Source: JADKHR01 sp041917295 (lineage in GTDB: Bacteria > Elusimicrobiota > Elusimicrobia > FEN-1173). From it: a stretch of 64,000 nt of DNA. The stretch spans positions 6,878-70,877 of the forward strand of contig JAYRXX010000075.1 in the NCBI GenBank assembly GCA_041917295.1, in the 5' to 3' direction. The position numbers and the translations under genes were made by a program. Every line of letters starts with the position of its first letter. Position 1 is the stretch's first letter. The notes under the pieces are model-generated. The model was not told where the DNA came from and made no database searches. It worked only from the letters and a program-made list of their open reading frames with translations. This document shows positions 16,201-23,328 of the stretch, piece after piece.

Positions 16201-17742
16201 AGGAGCCACAGTGACCCATCCGGCCTTTTTGGCGGAAAGCAATCGCGACACCCCTTCGCCATGGAACCCGCCGGCCACCAGCAGGATCGGAGTGTCCCTG
16301 GAAGACGGATCCTGAGCGGCCAACACATTTTTCACGAGAGCGTGGTTGCGGCTTTCAGCGGCTTCATAAAAGGTCTTAAAGGGTTCGATGTTGATTGTGT
16401 TGTCGAAGGAATCGGATTTGCCATCGGGGGGGTCGAAGGCCGATAACCGATTCGAGATTTGATCGATTTGCGCTTGGCGTTCTTTGAACAGACCCCACTG
16501 CGCCGGGGTCAACTTTAAACCGAGCAGACCTCCCAACAGGCCCATATCCCGGTCCAAGGTGTGTATTTTTTTTTGATCGTCGGTTTTGGCCAGGGCGAGC
16601 CAGAGTTTTTCCTCACGCTCTTCCAGTTCCTGGTGGAGCAATTCCGGACGAACCTGGTCCACCCAAAGGATGTACCGAACGTAGGTATTGAAATCCGGAT
16701 AATTTTGGAGCGGAATGCCCTTGCTCTCGGCAAGATTCTTCAGTTTTTCATAAAAAGCGCCCGCACGGTGCTTCCCCGTCCGAAGAGAAAGGGCGTCCCG
16801 CGCGAGGGCGTCGGTTTCGATGGGAGTCAACACTCGAGAGAGACGTTCAATAAAAACCGTCCGTTCACGAGCCACCTGCTCGAGAGGAAGGGATTTTTCC
16901 AAGGCCAAAATATCGACAAAATGGGCAAGCGCCGATCCGGGCCGCGGGGGGTTTAGCCGATCCGTTTTTGCCAAATAAGAAACCCTGTCCGCAAAACCGT
17001 CTCCCGTGGCCCAGCGGGCGAAAGCCCGATCCAGCTCTTTAAGTTCGGAAGAATAAACCGATTCTTTGGCCAAGGCCAGGCGTGTTTGCCAAACTTTAAA
17101 CCGTTTTTCCAGAAATGGTTTCCGTCGGTGGGCCTGATGGAGGGCGGCCCGATTTTTTTTGTAAAGGGCGGCGTCCTCTCCCCCAAACACCGATGGGACA
17201 ACCGGTGCGGCCCAAACAGCATACTCCGCGCCGGAAATAATCCCCGTGTTAAAAAAGAAAGCGGCGATCCGTCGATTGGTGGCAACCGACGCAACGCGGC
17301 GATGAGCGAGTGAAATGGGCCCGGCCGCCCCTTCCAAAACCACGGGCGCGTGGGGATACCGGGACAGAAAAGACAAAACGATTTCGGCGATGTTTTCCTG
17401 GGCTGTCCGATGTCCATGGACGTCCTGCACAAATATCACAGTGGGCCCCTCGCCCCGTTGAACGTCACGAACGAGTCCATGGGAGCCCAAAACCGATTCA
17501 TAGCGCCCGGAAGCGGGTAGTCCGTTCGTGGGGAGAACACGCTCGATCTCCGGCAAATGAACCAGGGGGCCGGACCCGGAAGGCCCCATCGCTTGACGGA
17601 ACCGTCGTGACAATTCCGCCCGCTGGGACCAGAAATTCGCTTCCGCCCTCTGCCCCCACACCCCCTGCACGGCAAAGAACATGACCGCCACCGCTCCGGC
17701 CACGTTCTTTTTTACGATTGATGAAAAAATTGAAGGTCCCAT
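13216..17742 (-). CDS. Large ChaN/TraB-like + LysM-like multi-membrane protein
   Basis: 1508 residues. Order: signal/anchor (residues ~10-30); an alpha/beta domain (~90-560) with 'VQDVHGHRTAQENIAE' (104-119), 'VVLEGAAGP' and 'VAGGFHGEG' (489-497); a membrane helix (~652-670); a LysM-like module (~676-745, 'VVVKKGEHLWGAAAQVL', 'IAEINGLKNPNLIQPGVVY'); a Ser/Pro/Glu-rich linker; three further hydrophobic regions (~790-895 and ~1140-1180) with a helical section between; and an unassigned C-terminal domain (~1215-1500). The DVHG and GG(F/Y)HG pair recalls the paired His motifs of ChaN/TraB/Tiki-superfamily proteins; that link is an inference. The first ~600 residues are clearly homologous to the start of the 2827-residue protein (shared 'DVH', 'AQ-NIA', 'GG-HG-G'). 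LysM suggests a location at the cell wall. ATG 17742 has a weak GAGGGCG site. Confidence 0.75.
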   Translation of the reverse strand: MGPSIFSSIVKKNVAGAVAVMFFAVQGVWGQRAEANFWSQRAELSRRFRQAMGPSGSGPLVHLPEIERVLPTNGLPASGRYESVLGSHGLVRDVQRGEGPTVIFVQDVHGHRTAQENIAEIVLSFLSRYPHAPVVLEGAAGPISLAHRRVASVATNRRIAAFFFNTGIISGAEYAVWAAPVVPSVFGGEDAALYKKNRAALHQAHRRKPFLEKRFKVWQTRLALAKESVYSSELKELDRAFARWATGDGFADRVSYLAKTDRLNPPRPGSALAHFVDILALEKSLPLEQVARERTVFIERLSRVLTPIETDALARDALSLRTGKHRAGAFYEKLKNLAESKGIPLQNYPDFNTYVRYILWVDQVRPELLHQELEEREEKLWLALAKTDDQKKIHTLDRDMGLLGGLLGLKLTPAQWGLFKERQAQIDQISNRLSAFDPPDGKSDSFDNTINIEPFKTFYEAAESRNHALVKNVLAAQDPSSRDTPILLVAGGFHGEGVSRLLSAKKAGWVTVAPRFSTAEDAPGAFGLFYRDRTPLELLFDSPRVTLSETLAIAPLAENPRAAVVNKMAQPLQTALDDLAGPGQRRVVSGEALVVVRDRDAPPLFEKGARPIAQDVPAEIGRAARIAPLVSVYEVRGSPYRRLLELLKRKAGKVMGVALLGLFLLPFTGSLEAHAYTVSQGPQGVQVVVKKGEHLWGAAAQVLKARGIEKPSAAEINRTVKSIAEINGLKNPNLIQPGVVYRATAEPESKNRSEANAAPERDSLSEPSAKELSAPSSADPQPEKSDSRGLASLLGAIALAIGVPFMVSTMWPQSRGSSTAVRDTVRDFFGRIIPSVKRVLLRGTLYAGGIIGLGVLLSGGLPPGAMDSVISYLAAQWRMELVLSTGLAGAIYLIWFRAKDINLAPIEQSESRLREWNLLLDRMKDSRTIAEEDLSRLVNNLHALVLNNRITGSAVSDRAILERRIDVYRALSRLSQKTVSYLDRQLTKRDWPAAQADRLRDVREKFFLYQLYGVKVSNALVPASVAHWALSNYDRENSWFERRKVGRLLRLVRGIPAMIRVSVREYTERLLLDGSGRGQTLWDQAEGLSVVGLGNILAPGLYLDSDKKELATVFDRLIEKTKTKELPDMSAKDLHRKGWGTLISVLIWAVAVTQMMSLIPAVLAFVSGIGATMVLFRFQAWGVRRDGFFREGIARWREMNLRPHVNGRMNGNGVGEDPFHLNRDFARHHFDAAHEALSSELNATEPSADVVLLIAQNESEREFYEKKSNDRTLFREDVPVAVLLVPEGKGSFYAYARAWTYLFSDEFKKMQSHFPHLRGRSPWDLGVATLVSRSGSVEGMNKPLSELSVVISRVGEELVGDRTIFDLALMNSYRATQGGQRRGQGGMALRWSDRAYVGPVRVPNGSGVRLDSFWANRDEMARYSFGAVIASLDRPIELIRRIKNGKTLKTLVKEHPTRVYDLENDRLKQVQAFSGEGVYSFDGPSARAQLRFLEDVIRRAEVLNEPPR

Positions 17743-17863
17743 GTCGCCCTCAAACTACCAAATGAAGGTGACAGACAAATTAACGGTATGTAAATTTTAT
17801 GTGACGATTGTTAGGGAAATTTTTCGCTTCAGATAGAGACGAGTTGCGTTCGGTGACCCTCTG

Positions 17864-17994
17864 TTATCGGACCACGGAGATTTTGAGGCGGGAATGGGTC
17901 ACGGCGCCGCTTTGGTGGGATTCGACCACCCCGAAATAGGTGCCGCTGGCGATGGGGCCGGTCCAGGCGTATTCGTACGGCGTGCCGGAACCGG
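17864..17994 (-). pseudogene. Duplicated fragment of a FlgD-like C-terminal secretion module
   Basis: These 131 bases match 25672-25802, the 3' end of the secreted FN3/FlgD-like gene, at 130 of 131 positions, in the same orientation and including the stop codon. They encode the last ~43 residues ('GTPYEYAWTGPIASGTYFG' to 'LKISVVR'). Upstream coding sequence is missing: the match stops abruptly where an istB remnant begins, so the 89-codon open frame seen here is a chimera, not a gene. Either a full copy was cut by an insertion sequence, or recombination carried the tail here. The 121 bases between it and the 1508-residue gene hold that gene's leader. Confidence 0.8.
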
Positions 17995-18175
17995 TCCGGT
18001 CATCTTGACCACCAACAAGGCCTTCAAAGACTGGTGAAAGGTTTTTCAGGACAACGACATCGCCGATCGGCTTATCAAACATGGGGATGTATTTAAGATC
18101 GAGGGGATCAGTTATCGGGCTATACAACAACAGAAGTCCCTCGGCTTAGACGGTTTGCAAGACAATAAACAATAG
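17995..18175 (+). pseudogene. Remnant of IS21-family istB (transposition helper ATPase)
   Basis: Reading forward, the sequence encodes 'VILTTNKAFKDW', a stop (TGA 18035-18037), then 'VFQDNDIADRLIKHGDVF' and 'KIEGISYR', ending at TAG 18173-18175. This is the C-terminal part of IstB-like AAA+ ATPases, where 'TSN.pf..W...F.D' and 'RLlHh...i.GeSYR' are standard. The stop replaces the codon just after the conserved Trp, and all N-terminal parts, the istA gene and the terminal repeats are absent. It is therefore a dead scrap of an IS21-type element, joined directly to the duplicated secretion-domain fragment. Confidence 0.8.
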
Positions 18176-18308
18176 CCCTTTTCCGGAGAACATGTCCGGG
18201 AGAGGTCCCTTTTTCTCGAGCTCGAACCGTCAAAGCCCCCTTGCGTCACACCCGTGCCCGGGGGAATCTGCACATTCCTCAGCCAGGATTTACAACCACT
18301 CAATAACA
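18176..18308. other. Non-coding stretch after the istB remnant
   Basis: Nothing is recognised here. A 65-codon reverse open frame crosses it, but it has no homology and lies over the remnant. It is probably decayed flanking sequence of the lost insertion element. Confidence 0.4.
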
Positions 18309-19373
18309 TTATTGTCCAACTCTTAGGACGCGAGAGTCCTCTCCATTGGCAAAAATTTCTTCACGGGGAGGTTGGAGGTCTTTCACGGGACCTCCACAAT
18401 CAATTTCTTTCAAAGCAAGGGGAACTCTGGGGGACGGCCGGGACTTATCTAAACACGACTTTCGATGTGGCTCGCCATCGTGAATGTTCCGCCCGCTGAA
18501 CGGATCATTTCTCAGCCCCCCCAGACGAAACAATAAACGCAGGTTGTCGAGATCCCTTCGAAATCGGGAGGGGAGCGCCGCACGCCTCCGGCGCAGTTCG
18601 GCCAGGGTATCCAACGGGAGGGGCCTGTCCCCCGTTTTAACAAGCACAAACAGCGGAACTCCAAAGGTGGTATACACCGATCCGCTCGACGGTAGGATCT
18701 CCCGCGCAAGCGCCCGAAAATCCTCCTGGGTAAAAGCGGCCCGCAGAGACCGCTCGAAGTCCAGGTTGAACAGATAGGGCTGAGATGTCTCCTCTTTGTA
18801 GGCGAAGTAAAGGACGGATTTGAGCGACTTCATACGTCCGAGGTCGGCCAAAAAGATCGCCCCCCCCGGCTTGAGAACCCGCCGGATTTCCAGGAAACAG
18901 TCCCGTAAATGGTTTCGCGTGGGAAGATGGTGAAGCGCCACCGTGCTAATCACACCGTCCACGCTGGCGTCTTTGAAGGCGTCCAGATGGGTCACGTCGG
19001 ATTTTTGAAAGGTAACATTGGTGAGTCCCAACCGCTGGATGTGGGCGCGCGCGATGCCCAACATCGGCTCCGACATATCGATCCCGACAAAGGAGATTTT
19101 TGGGTTGAGCCGCGCCACCTCAGCCAGTTGGGTCCCAGGGCCACAGGCCAGATCCAACACCCTGGAACACCCCTGAATCGTCTGGCTTATCCTTGCCGCC
19201 TGTAAAAGATAGACGGCCTTAAAACCCCCGTCCCGTTGACCGGCCTCGGCGTAGGCAGACACCGATTCAGGATCATCCATGATCAGATCAGGTTCGGGCT
19301 CCCGCCGGAGACGACGCTCGCCGAACATTTCCCGCAAAACGACCCAAAGAAGGGAGAGATTTGGAAATTTCAT
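18309..19373 (-). CDS. Class I SAM-dependent methyltransferase
   Basis: 354 residues. The SAM-binding core is clear: motif I 'VLDLACGPGTQLAEVA' (about residues 70-85), 'FVGIDMSEPML', 'VDGVISTVALHHLP' and 'RRVLKPGGAIFLADLGRM' (motif post I-III). It is related to the methyltransferase at 31-32 kb, sharing 'DLGRMKSLK'/'DVIRLKTRR' and 'FERSLRAAFT'/'FRNSMYAAFT' beyond the core. The last ~70 residues after 'LLFRLGGL' are polar and unlike a methyltransferase and may come from read-through into unrelated DNA. ATG 19373 has a GGGAGG site; a 20-codon leader ORF overlaps it by ATGA. The substrate is unknown. Confidence 0.82.
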   Translation of the reverse strand: MKFPNLSLLWVVLREMFGERRLRREPEPDLIMDDPESVSAYAEAGQRDGGFKAVYLLQAARISQTIQGCSRVLDLACGPGTQLAEVARLNPKISFVGIDMSEPMLGIARAHIQRLGLTNVTFQKSDVTHLDAFKDASVDGVISTVALHHLPTRNHLRDCFLEIRRVLKPGGAIFLADLGRMKSLKSVLYFAYKEETSQPYLFNLDFERSLRAAFTQEDFRALAREILPSSGSVYTTFGVPLFVLVKTGDRPLPLDTLAELRRRRAALPSRFRRDLDNLRLLFRLGGLRNDPFSGRNIHDGEPHRKSCLDKSRPSPRVPLALKEIDCGGPVKDLQPPREEIFANGEDSRVLRVGQ

Positions 19374-19432
19374 GGCCGCCTCCCGAACCCCTCCGTTTTT
19401 TTCGAAAACGTCCTTTTCTGTAGTGAACCCAT
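19370..19432 (-). CDS. Possible leader peptide translationally coupled to the methyltransferase
   Basis: ATG 19432 begins a 20-residue basic peptide ('MGSLQKRTFSKK' start) whose TGA overlaps the methyltransferase ATG as ATGA. Its start is preceded by the same 14 bases, GGGAGGCGGCCATG, as the methyltransferase start, so ribosome site plus start codon are duplicated 59 bases apart. The organisation is that of a coupled leader ORF; a chance duplication is also possible. Confidence 0.35.
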   Translation of the reverse strand: MGSLQKRTFSKKTEGFGRRP

Positions 19433-19551
19433 GGCCGCCTCCCTTGATATTTTCGGAGCGTCTCTCCGCACCTCCAGTATAACCGGTCCACGTTAAATCA
19501 AGTTTCAGCCAAAGTGAAAATAATGTGAAATCTTGAGGGAGTGTCGGGGGA

Positions 19552-19580
19552 TTGAACTCTGAAGCTATTGAACCTATACT
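19552..19580 (+). promoter_or_regulatory. Predicted sigma70-type promoter of the PorV operon
   Basis: TTGAAC (19552-19557), a 17-base spacer and TATACT (19575-19580) closely match the -35/-10 consensus. It lies 66 bases before the first gene of the secreted protein-PorV-TPR-kinase-regulator operon. Confidence 0.6.
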
Positions 19581-19646
19581 GGAAAGAGCCCTATCATTCT
19601 AATTGTTCGGCCCGGGAAGGAGAAAAAAAGCGCTCAAGTTCCAGTC

Positions 19647-21041
19647 ATGATAAAACATCGACGATTTCTACTCTCTTTCCTGTTCTTGGTTCCGGTCAAG
19701 CAAACCTTCGCCGGGGACTGCGTAACCCTGAACGACCCTTTCGCCTCCTCGGTCGGGCCAACAAACATCACGGTGGGATGGACAAATTCCTGCCTGGACC
19801 CGTCGTTGGGGATCGAGGCTCGCGTCATGGAGGGATATAACTCCTATTGGATTACCAATTGGTATGGGGATGCCATGACATGGACATTAACGGATTTTTC
19901 TCTTATCGGTCCGAATCGACGCGTCCTTTTCCAATTTTATTCCTTCCCAGGGGGAATCCGCCGTTTTGAAACCGAAGGCTTTGTGGCCTCCCTGGCTGTC
20001 CCTCCGACGAGTGTAAACCCCGCCTTTGATCAGTTGGGCCCCCGAGGATTCAGGGTCAAATGGGCCAACGGGGCGAACATGACGGGCACACAGTATCAAG
20101 TCCAACTGTCCAAATTTCCAGACTTTTCCGTTGTGGCGGCGGAGGAAACCACCGCGATGAACCCGTGGACCGCCTCCTGCCTCGAACCGGGAACCCCCTA
20201 TTTCGCCCGAGCCCGAGCCATCAATTGGGACGGGGTTCCCACCGCCTATACCTTCTTGGGGTCCACGGCGACTCCCGTGGACCCCCCGCCGTCCAATCAT
20301 TATGCCTGGGTCTCCGGCCGCTGGGAATTAGACCTCGCCCCTGGAACGCTGGACCCCACGCAAACTCTCCTCTTTAGCCCCGACCCCCTTCTCCAACCCG
20401 TTCAGTCCCTGGACTGGGAGACGGTCATCCAGTCGGCCGACCAAAAACGTCTGGACGCGGGCAACGATCCTGGTCGGGATTCCGTCCTTGGAGGCCTCGG
20501 CGAGATTGCGGCCCGCACCGGATGTCCCGCAAATTTGGAAACCCAGCTTACCCACCCTGCCGAACTGACGTTCCATTTCACCTCGGCGGACGGGTGGGTG
20601 GCCACGAAAGAGGGGCGGGTTCGCGCCGAAACCCTCCGCTTTTTCCATCTGGACCCCGCGAGCGCCTTGTGGGTGAGATCCCCCACATCCCGAACCGACC
20701 CCGCCCTGGGTACCGTTTCGGCCTCCGTCTCAGCACTGGGCGTCTACGCCGTCATGGGTCAGCCAGACACATCCCTCCAGGACGTTTTTGCGTTTCCCAA
20801 CCCGTACCGCCGTTCTCAGAGTGGGGAAATCACCTTCACCCAACTTTCCGAGCAAGCCACGCTTCGCCTTTTCACCCCCTCCGGAACGCTGATACGCACC
20901 CTGTCTGAAAGCGACGGAGACGGACAACTCCGTTGGGATGTCACCAACAGCGACGGAGAAACTCTCGCCCCCGGCGTCTATGTCTGCCTCATCGAAAGCG
21001 CCACCGATAAACGCTCGCTCAAAATCGTCGTCCAGCCATGA
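19647..21041 (+). CDS. Secreted protein with FN3-like repeats and FlgD-like C-terminal module
   Basis: 464 residues. A signal peptide (residues 1-22, 'FLLSFLFLVPVKQTFAG') is followed by a fibronectin-III-like region (about 95-215, with 'VKWANGANMTGTQYQVQLS' and 'LEPGTPYFARARAINWDG'), a central domain with 'GWVATKEGRVRAETLRFFHLD', and a C-terminal FlgD-like/type A-like sorting fold from 'VFAFPNPYRR': 'ITFTQLSEQATLRLFTPSG', 'LRWDVTNSDGETLAPGVYV' and 'KIVVQP'. Such tails target proteins to the surface in type IX-secreting Bacteroidota; here the role is inferred. An AAGGAG site is 23 bases from the ATG, unusually far. The stop overlaps the PorV-like gene by ATGA. Confidence 0.75.
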   Translation: MIKHRRFLLSFLFLVPVKQTFAGDCVTLNDPFASSVGPTNITVGWTNSCLDPSLGIEARVMEGYNSYWITNWYGDAMTWTLTDFSLIGPNRRVLFQFYSFPGGIRRFETEGFVASLAVPPTSVNPAFDQLGPRGFRVKWANGANMTGTQYQVQLSKFPDFSVVAAEETTAMNPWTASCLEPGTPYFARARAINWDGVPTAYTFLGSTATPVDPPPSNHYAWVSGRWELDLAPGTLDPTQTLLFSPDPLLQPVQSLDWETVIQSADQKRLDAGNDPGRDSVLGGLGEIAARTGCPANLETQLTHPAELTFHFTSADGWVATKEGRVRAETLRFFHLDPASALWVRSPTSRTDPALGTVSASVSALGVYAVMGQPDTSLQDVFAFPNPYRRSQSGEITFTQLSEQATLRLFTPSGTLIRTLSESDGDGQLRWDVTNSDGETLAPGVYVCLIESATDKRSLKIVVQP

Positions 21042-22138
21042 CCCCGCGATCCCTTTCTCTTTCGGCTGTCTTTCTCGGTCTCGGGATCGTCACGAATAGC
21101 ACCGCCGGAGAGGGCGCGGACCCCTTGGATTTCCTTTCCGCCTCGCTGGGACCACGGAGCGTGGCCTTGGGCGGTGGAGGGGCCGCCTTGGGCGGCGACA
21201 CGGCCACCGCCCTTTTAAACCCAGCGACTCTCGGCCGCCTCCCGCGGGGCGAAGCATCTTTCGCGGGTCACGACGGAATGGATTTCGCCCGAACCCAGTC
21301 TCTGGGCGTCGCCGTTCCTGTCACGGGCCGCGGAACCTGGGCCGCCCGGTGGACCCAAGTCGACTACGGGGACATCCCCGGATACGACTCAACAGCCAAC
21401 AGTCTCGGGAACGTGACCGCCCAGGATAACTGGGTCCAAGCCGCCTGGGGGGGGCGGGTCTTCTCTGAGCCATGGTGGTGGGGCGCGGCGTTCAACGCGG
21501 CGAGGGAAACGCTCGGATCTGAATCCGCTTCGACCCTTTTCTTGGACATGGGCGTCCTTCATCAACTCCCCGCCACGCGGGTTCTCCCCAACACCCGAAT
21601 CGGGCTTTCCATCCGTCGGTTGGGAACCGACATCGAATATGGGACAGAATCCTACTCCCTTCCACGGGAAATACGGCTGGCCGCGGCGTCGGAATATTTT
21701 GCGGATCGCCTCCGGGTTTCCGCGGATCTGTCCCATCCACACGACGGGAAAAATACCCTTCAAACCGGGCTCGAATACAATGCCGGGGGGGCAGCCCTGT
21801 TTCGCCTGGGATACAATTCCGCCCTAGACGACGGGCTGGGATTTTCCTACGGGCTCGGGGTCCGAGCGTGGGATATCCAATTTGATTACGCCTGCACGCC
21901 CATGCCGGATTTGGGAGATTCCCACTGGCTGGGGTTGACCTACCGTTTCGGCAACATGGCCGAAAAATATTTTGAAAAAGGAATGGGGTTTCTCCAACAG
22001 GAAGACGACGCCAACGCAGTGATCTGGTTCAGCCGTGCCCTGGAAGCCGACCCAACACACGCCGGCGCCTTGGTCCGGTTGAGGGAAGCCACTGGACGGC
22101 TTGAAAAACAATGGAAAGACCTTTCCCCCACCCGCTGA
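21038..22138 (+). CDS. PorV/PorQ-family outer-membrane beta-barrel protein with TPR-like tail
   Basis: 366 residues with a signal peptide (1-24) and the PorV/PorQ opening 'ADPLDFLSASLGPRSVALGGGGAALGGDTATALLNPATLGRL', given here only as motif positions 27-67. Alternating strands typical of a beta barrel follow, with an end at 'YRFGNM' near residue 308. The last ~55 residues form a TPR-like helix pair ('DDANAVIWFSRALEADPTHAGALV'). PorV proteins are outer-membrane partners of type IX secretion and are widespread in Elusimicrobiota-like genomes. It overlaps the upstream secreted protein by four bases and the TPR gene by 28. Confidence 0.82.
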   Translation: MTPRSLSLSAVFLGLGIVTNSTAGEGADPLDFLSASLGPRSVALGGGGAALGGDTATALLNPATLGRLPRGEASFAGHDGMDFARTQSLGVAVPVTGRGTWAARWTQVDYGDIPGYDSTANSLGNVTAQDNWVQAAWGGRVFSEPWWWGAAFNAARETLGSESASTLFLDMGVLHQLPATRVLPNTRIGLSIRRLGTDIEYGTESYSLPREIRLAAASEYFADRLRVSADLSHPHDGKNTLQTGLEYNAGGAALFRLGYNSALDDGLGFSYGLGVRAWDIQFDYACTPMPDLGDSHWLGLTYRFGNMAEKYFEKGMGFLQQEDDANAVIWFSRALEADPTHAGALVRLREATGRLEKQWKDLSPTR

Positions 22139-23328
22139 TCCGGGGAATGTTTCTTCTCGGCCTCTGGATCCCGCCCCTGGCCGCGGTGGGTTCCTCGGAT
22201 CCCTCCCTCACATCCCTTCAGCCGGGATTGGACCTTCTCCGTGACGGGAACGAACCGGCGGCCATGGACTTCTTTGCCCAGGCCGTTGTCGCCAACCCCA
22301 CCGACGCCCAAGCCCGCCGTTTTTTGGACGTCGCCGCGCGCGGGATTATTCAGTCTCCCAAAAACCCCCCATACGCCTCGCCCGCCGAAATCCAAGCCGC
22401 CCGTCGCCGCGCGCAATTGATTCTGGACGAACGCGCTCAGACTGTCCGTCTGGCCATGGAAAACATTCGGGCCTCCTACGAAACCAACGGACGTCCCACT
22501 CGCGACCAGCTTCTTCGAACCTGCCGGGGGACCGAACTCCAACTTCAGATGGCAATGGACGATTCTCCCGAAAATCGTCTGCTAAAGGAAGACCTCCAAA
22601 CCGCTTGCCGATCCTTGGAAAAGGGCGACGCGCCCCCCTCAGAAGCCGAAATCCTTCACGTGTCCGGATATCTCGCCTTCTTTCAGGGGGACAAAACCGC
22701 GGCCCTGGAAAAGTGGAATTCCGCTTTGAAACGCGCGCCCGGAAACCATTCTTTAAAACGCGTCATCCATCAAACGGAGTCCTCTCTGAACCAACAAAAT
22801 CGGCGGATTCAAATTTTTGAGAAATTGGCGTTGGGGGAAAAGAAACTGGCCGCCTTCGATGAGGAAGGCGCCCGGTTGGTTTACCAGGAGGTTCTGGACT
22901 TAGACCCCGCGAACTTCACCGCTCACGAACAAATCGCGTTACTGAAACGCAAAGAAGCCCGACGCGCCGCGATTGGTCAACACCGACGTTCCGCCCTTGG
23001 TTTCGAGAAAAAAGGAGACACCGGCAAAGCCGCCCGGGAATGGGTGGCGGTCTTGGAACTGGACCCGGTGAACGCGGAGGCCATCCATCGTTTGGCGGAT
23101 TACCGTGCCCAACTCATGGCCCTGTCCACCCGACCAACCAATGGGAAGGGCTCCCCCGGGTCCAAAGATCCTCGCCGGGCGGAAGAACGGTACGCGCTTG
23201 GGATCATCCTCTATTCTGAGGGAAATCTGCCCGGGGCCCGCCGGGCATTTGAAGAATGTCTGGCCCTCCATCCAGGTCATGAACAGGCGCGCCGGGCCGT
23301 TGAGCGATTGCGCCAGCAGACTCCATGA
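22111..23328 (+). CDS. Secreted or periplasmic TPR-repeat protein
   Basis: 405 residues. ATG 22111 gives a basic N-terminus; ATG 22147 (residue 13) would start directly at the hydrophobic 'MFLLGLWIPPLAAV' signal sequence and is an equal alternative. TPR-like helices appear at about residues 32-65 ('GLDLLRDGNEPAAMDFFAQ'), 190-230 ('GYLAFFQGDKTAALEKWNSAL'), 245-290, 295-335 ('KAAREWVAVLELDPVNAEAI') and 360-400 ('GIILYSEGNLPGARRAFEEC'). The gaps contain charged coiled helices. TPR domains hold protein complexes together; next to PorV and a two-component pair it may act as a periplasmic scaffold. Its TGA overlaps the kinase start (ATGA). Confidence 0.75.
   Translation: MERPFPHPLIRGMFLLGLWIPPLAAVGSSDPSLTSLQPGLDLLRDGNEPAAMDFFAQAVVANPTDAQARRFLDVAARGIIQSPKNPPYASPAEIQAARRRAQLILDERAQTVRLAMENIRASYETNGRPTRDQLLRTCRGTELQLQMAMDDSPENRLLKEDLQTACRSLEKGDAPPSEAEILHVSGYLAFFQGDKTAALEKWNSALKRAPGNHSLKRVIHQTESSLNQQNRRIQIFEKLALGEKKLAAFDEEGARLVYQEVLDLDPANFTAHEQIALLKRKEARRAAIGQHRRSALGFEKKGDTGKAAREWVAVLELDPVNAEAIHRLADYRAQLMALSTRPTNGKGSPGSKDPRRAEERYALGIILYSEGNLPGARRAFEECLALHPGHEQARRAVERLRQQTP

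Noticed and set aside
13276..17684. Many forward ORFs antisense to the 1508-residue protein
   Set aside because: No homology or ribosome sites; the reverse frame has clear domain motifs throughout.
17864..18130. 89-codon reverse ORF as a secreted protein gene
   Set aside because: It is a chimera of a duplicated secretion-domain tail and the antisense of an istB remnant, with no signal peptide.
18112..18309. 65-codon reverse ORF with a lipobox-like start
   Set aside because: It overlaps the istB remnant antisense, has no homology and has low-complexity composition.
19371..19443. Two GGGAGGCGGCCATG copies as the start of a CRISPR-like array
   Set aside because: Only two copies, both start regions of ORFs; no array is present anywhere in the window.
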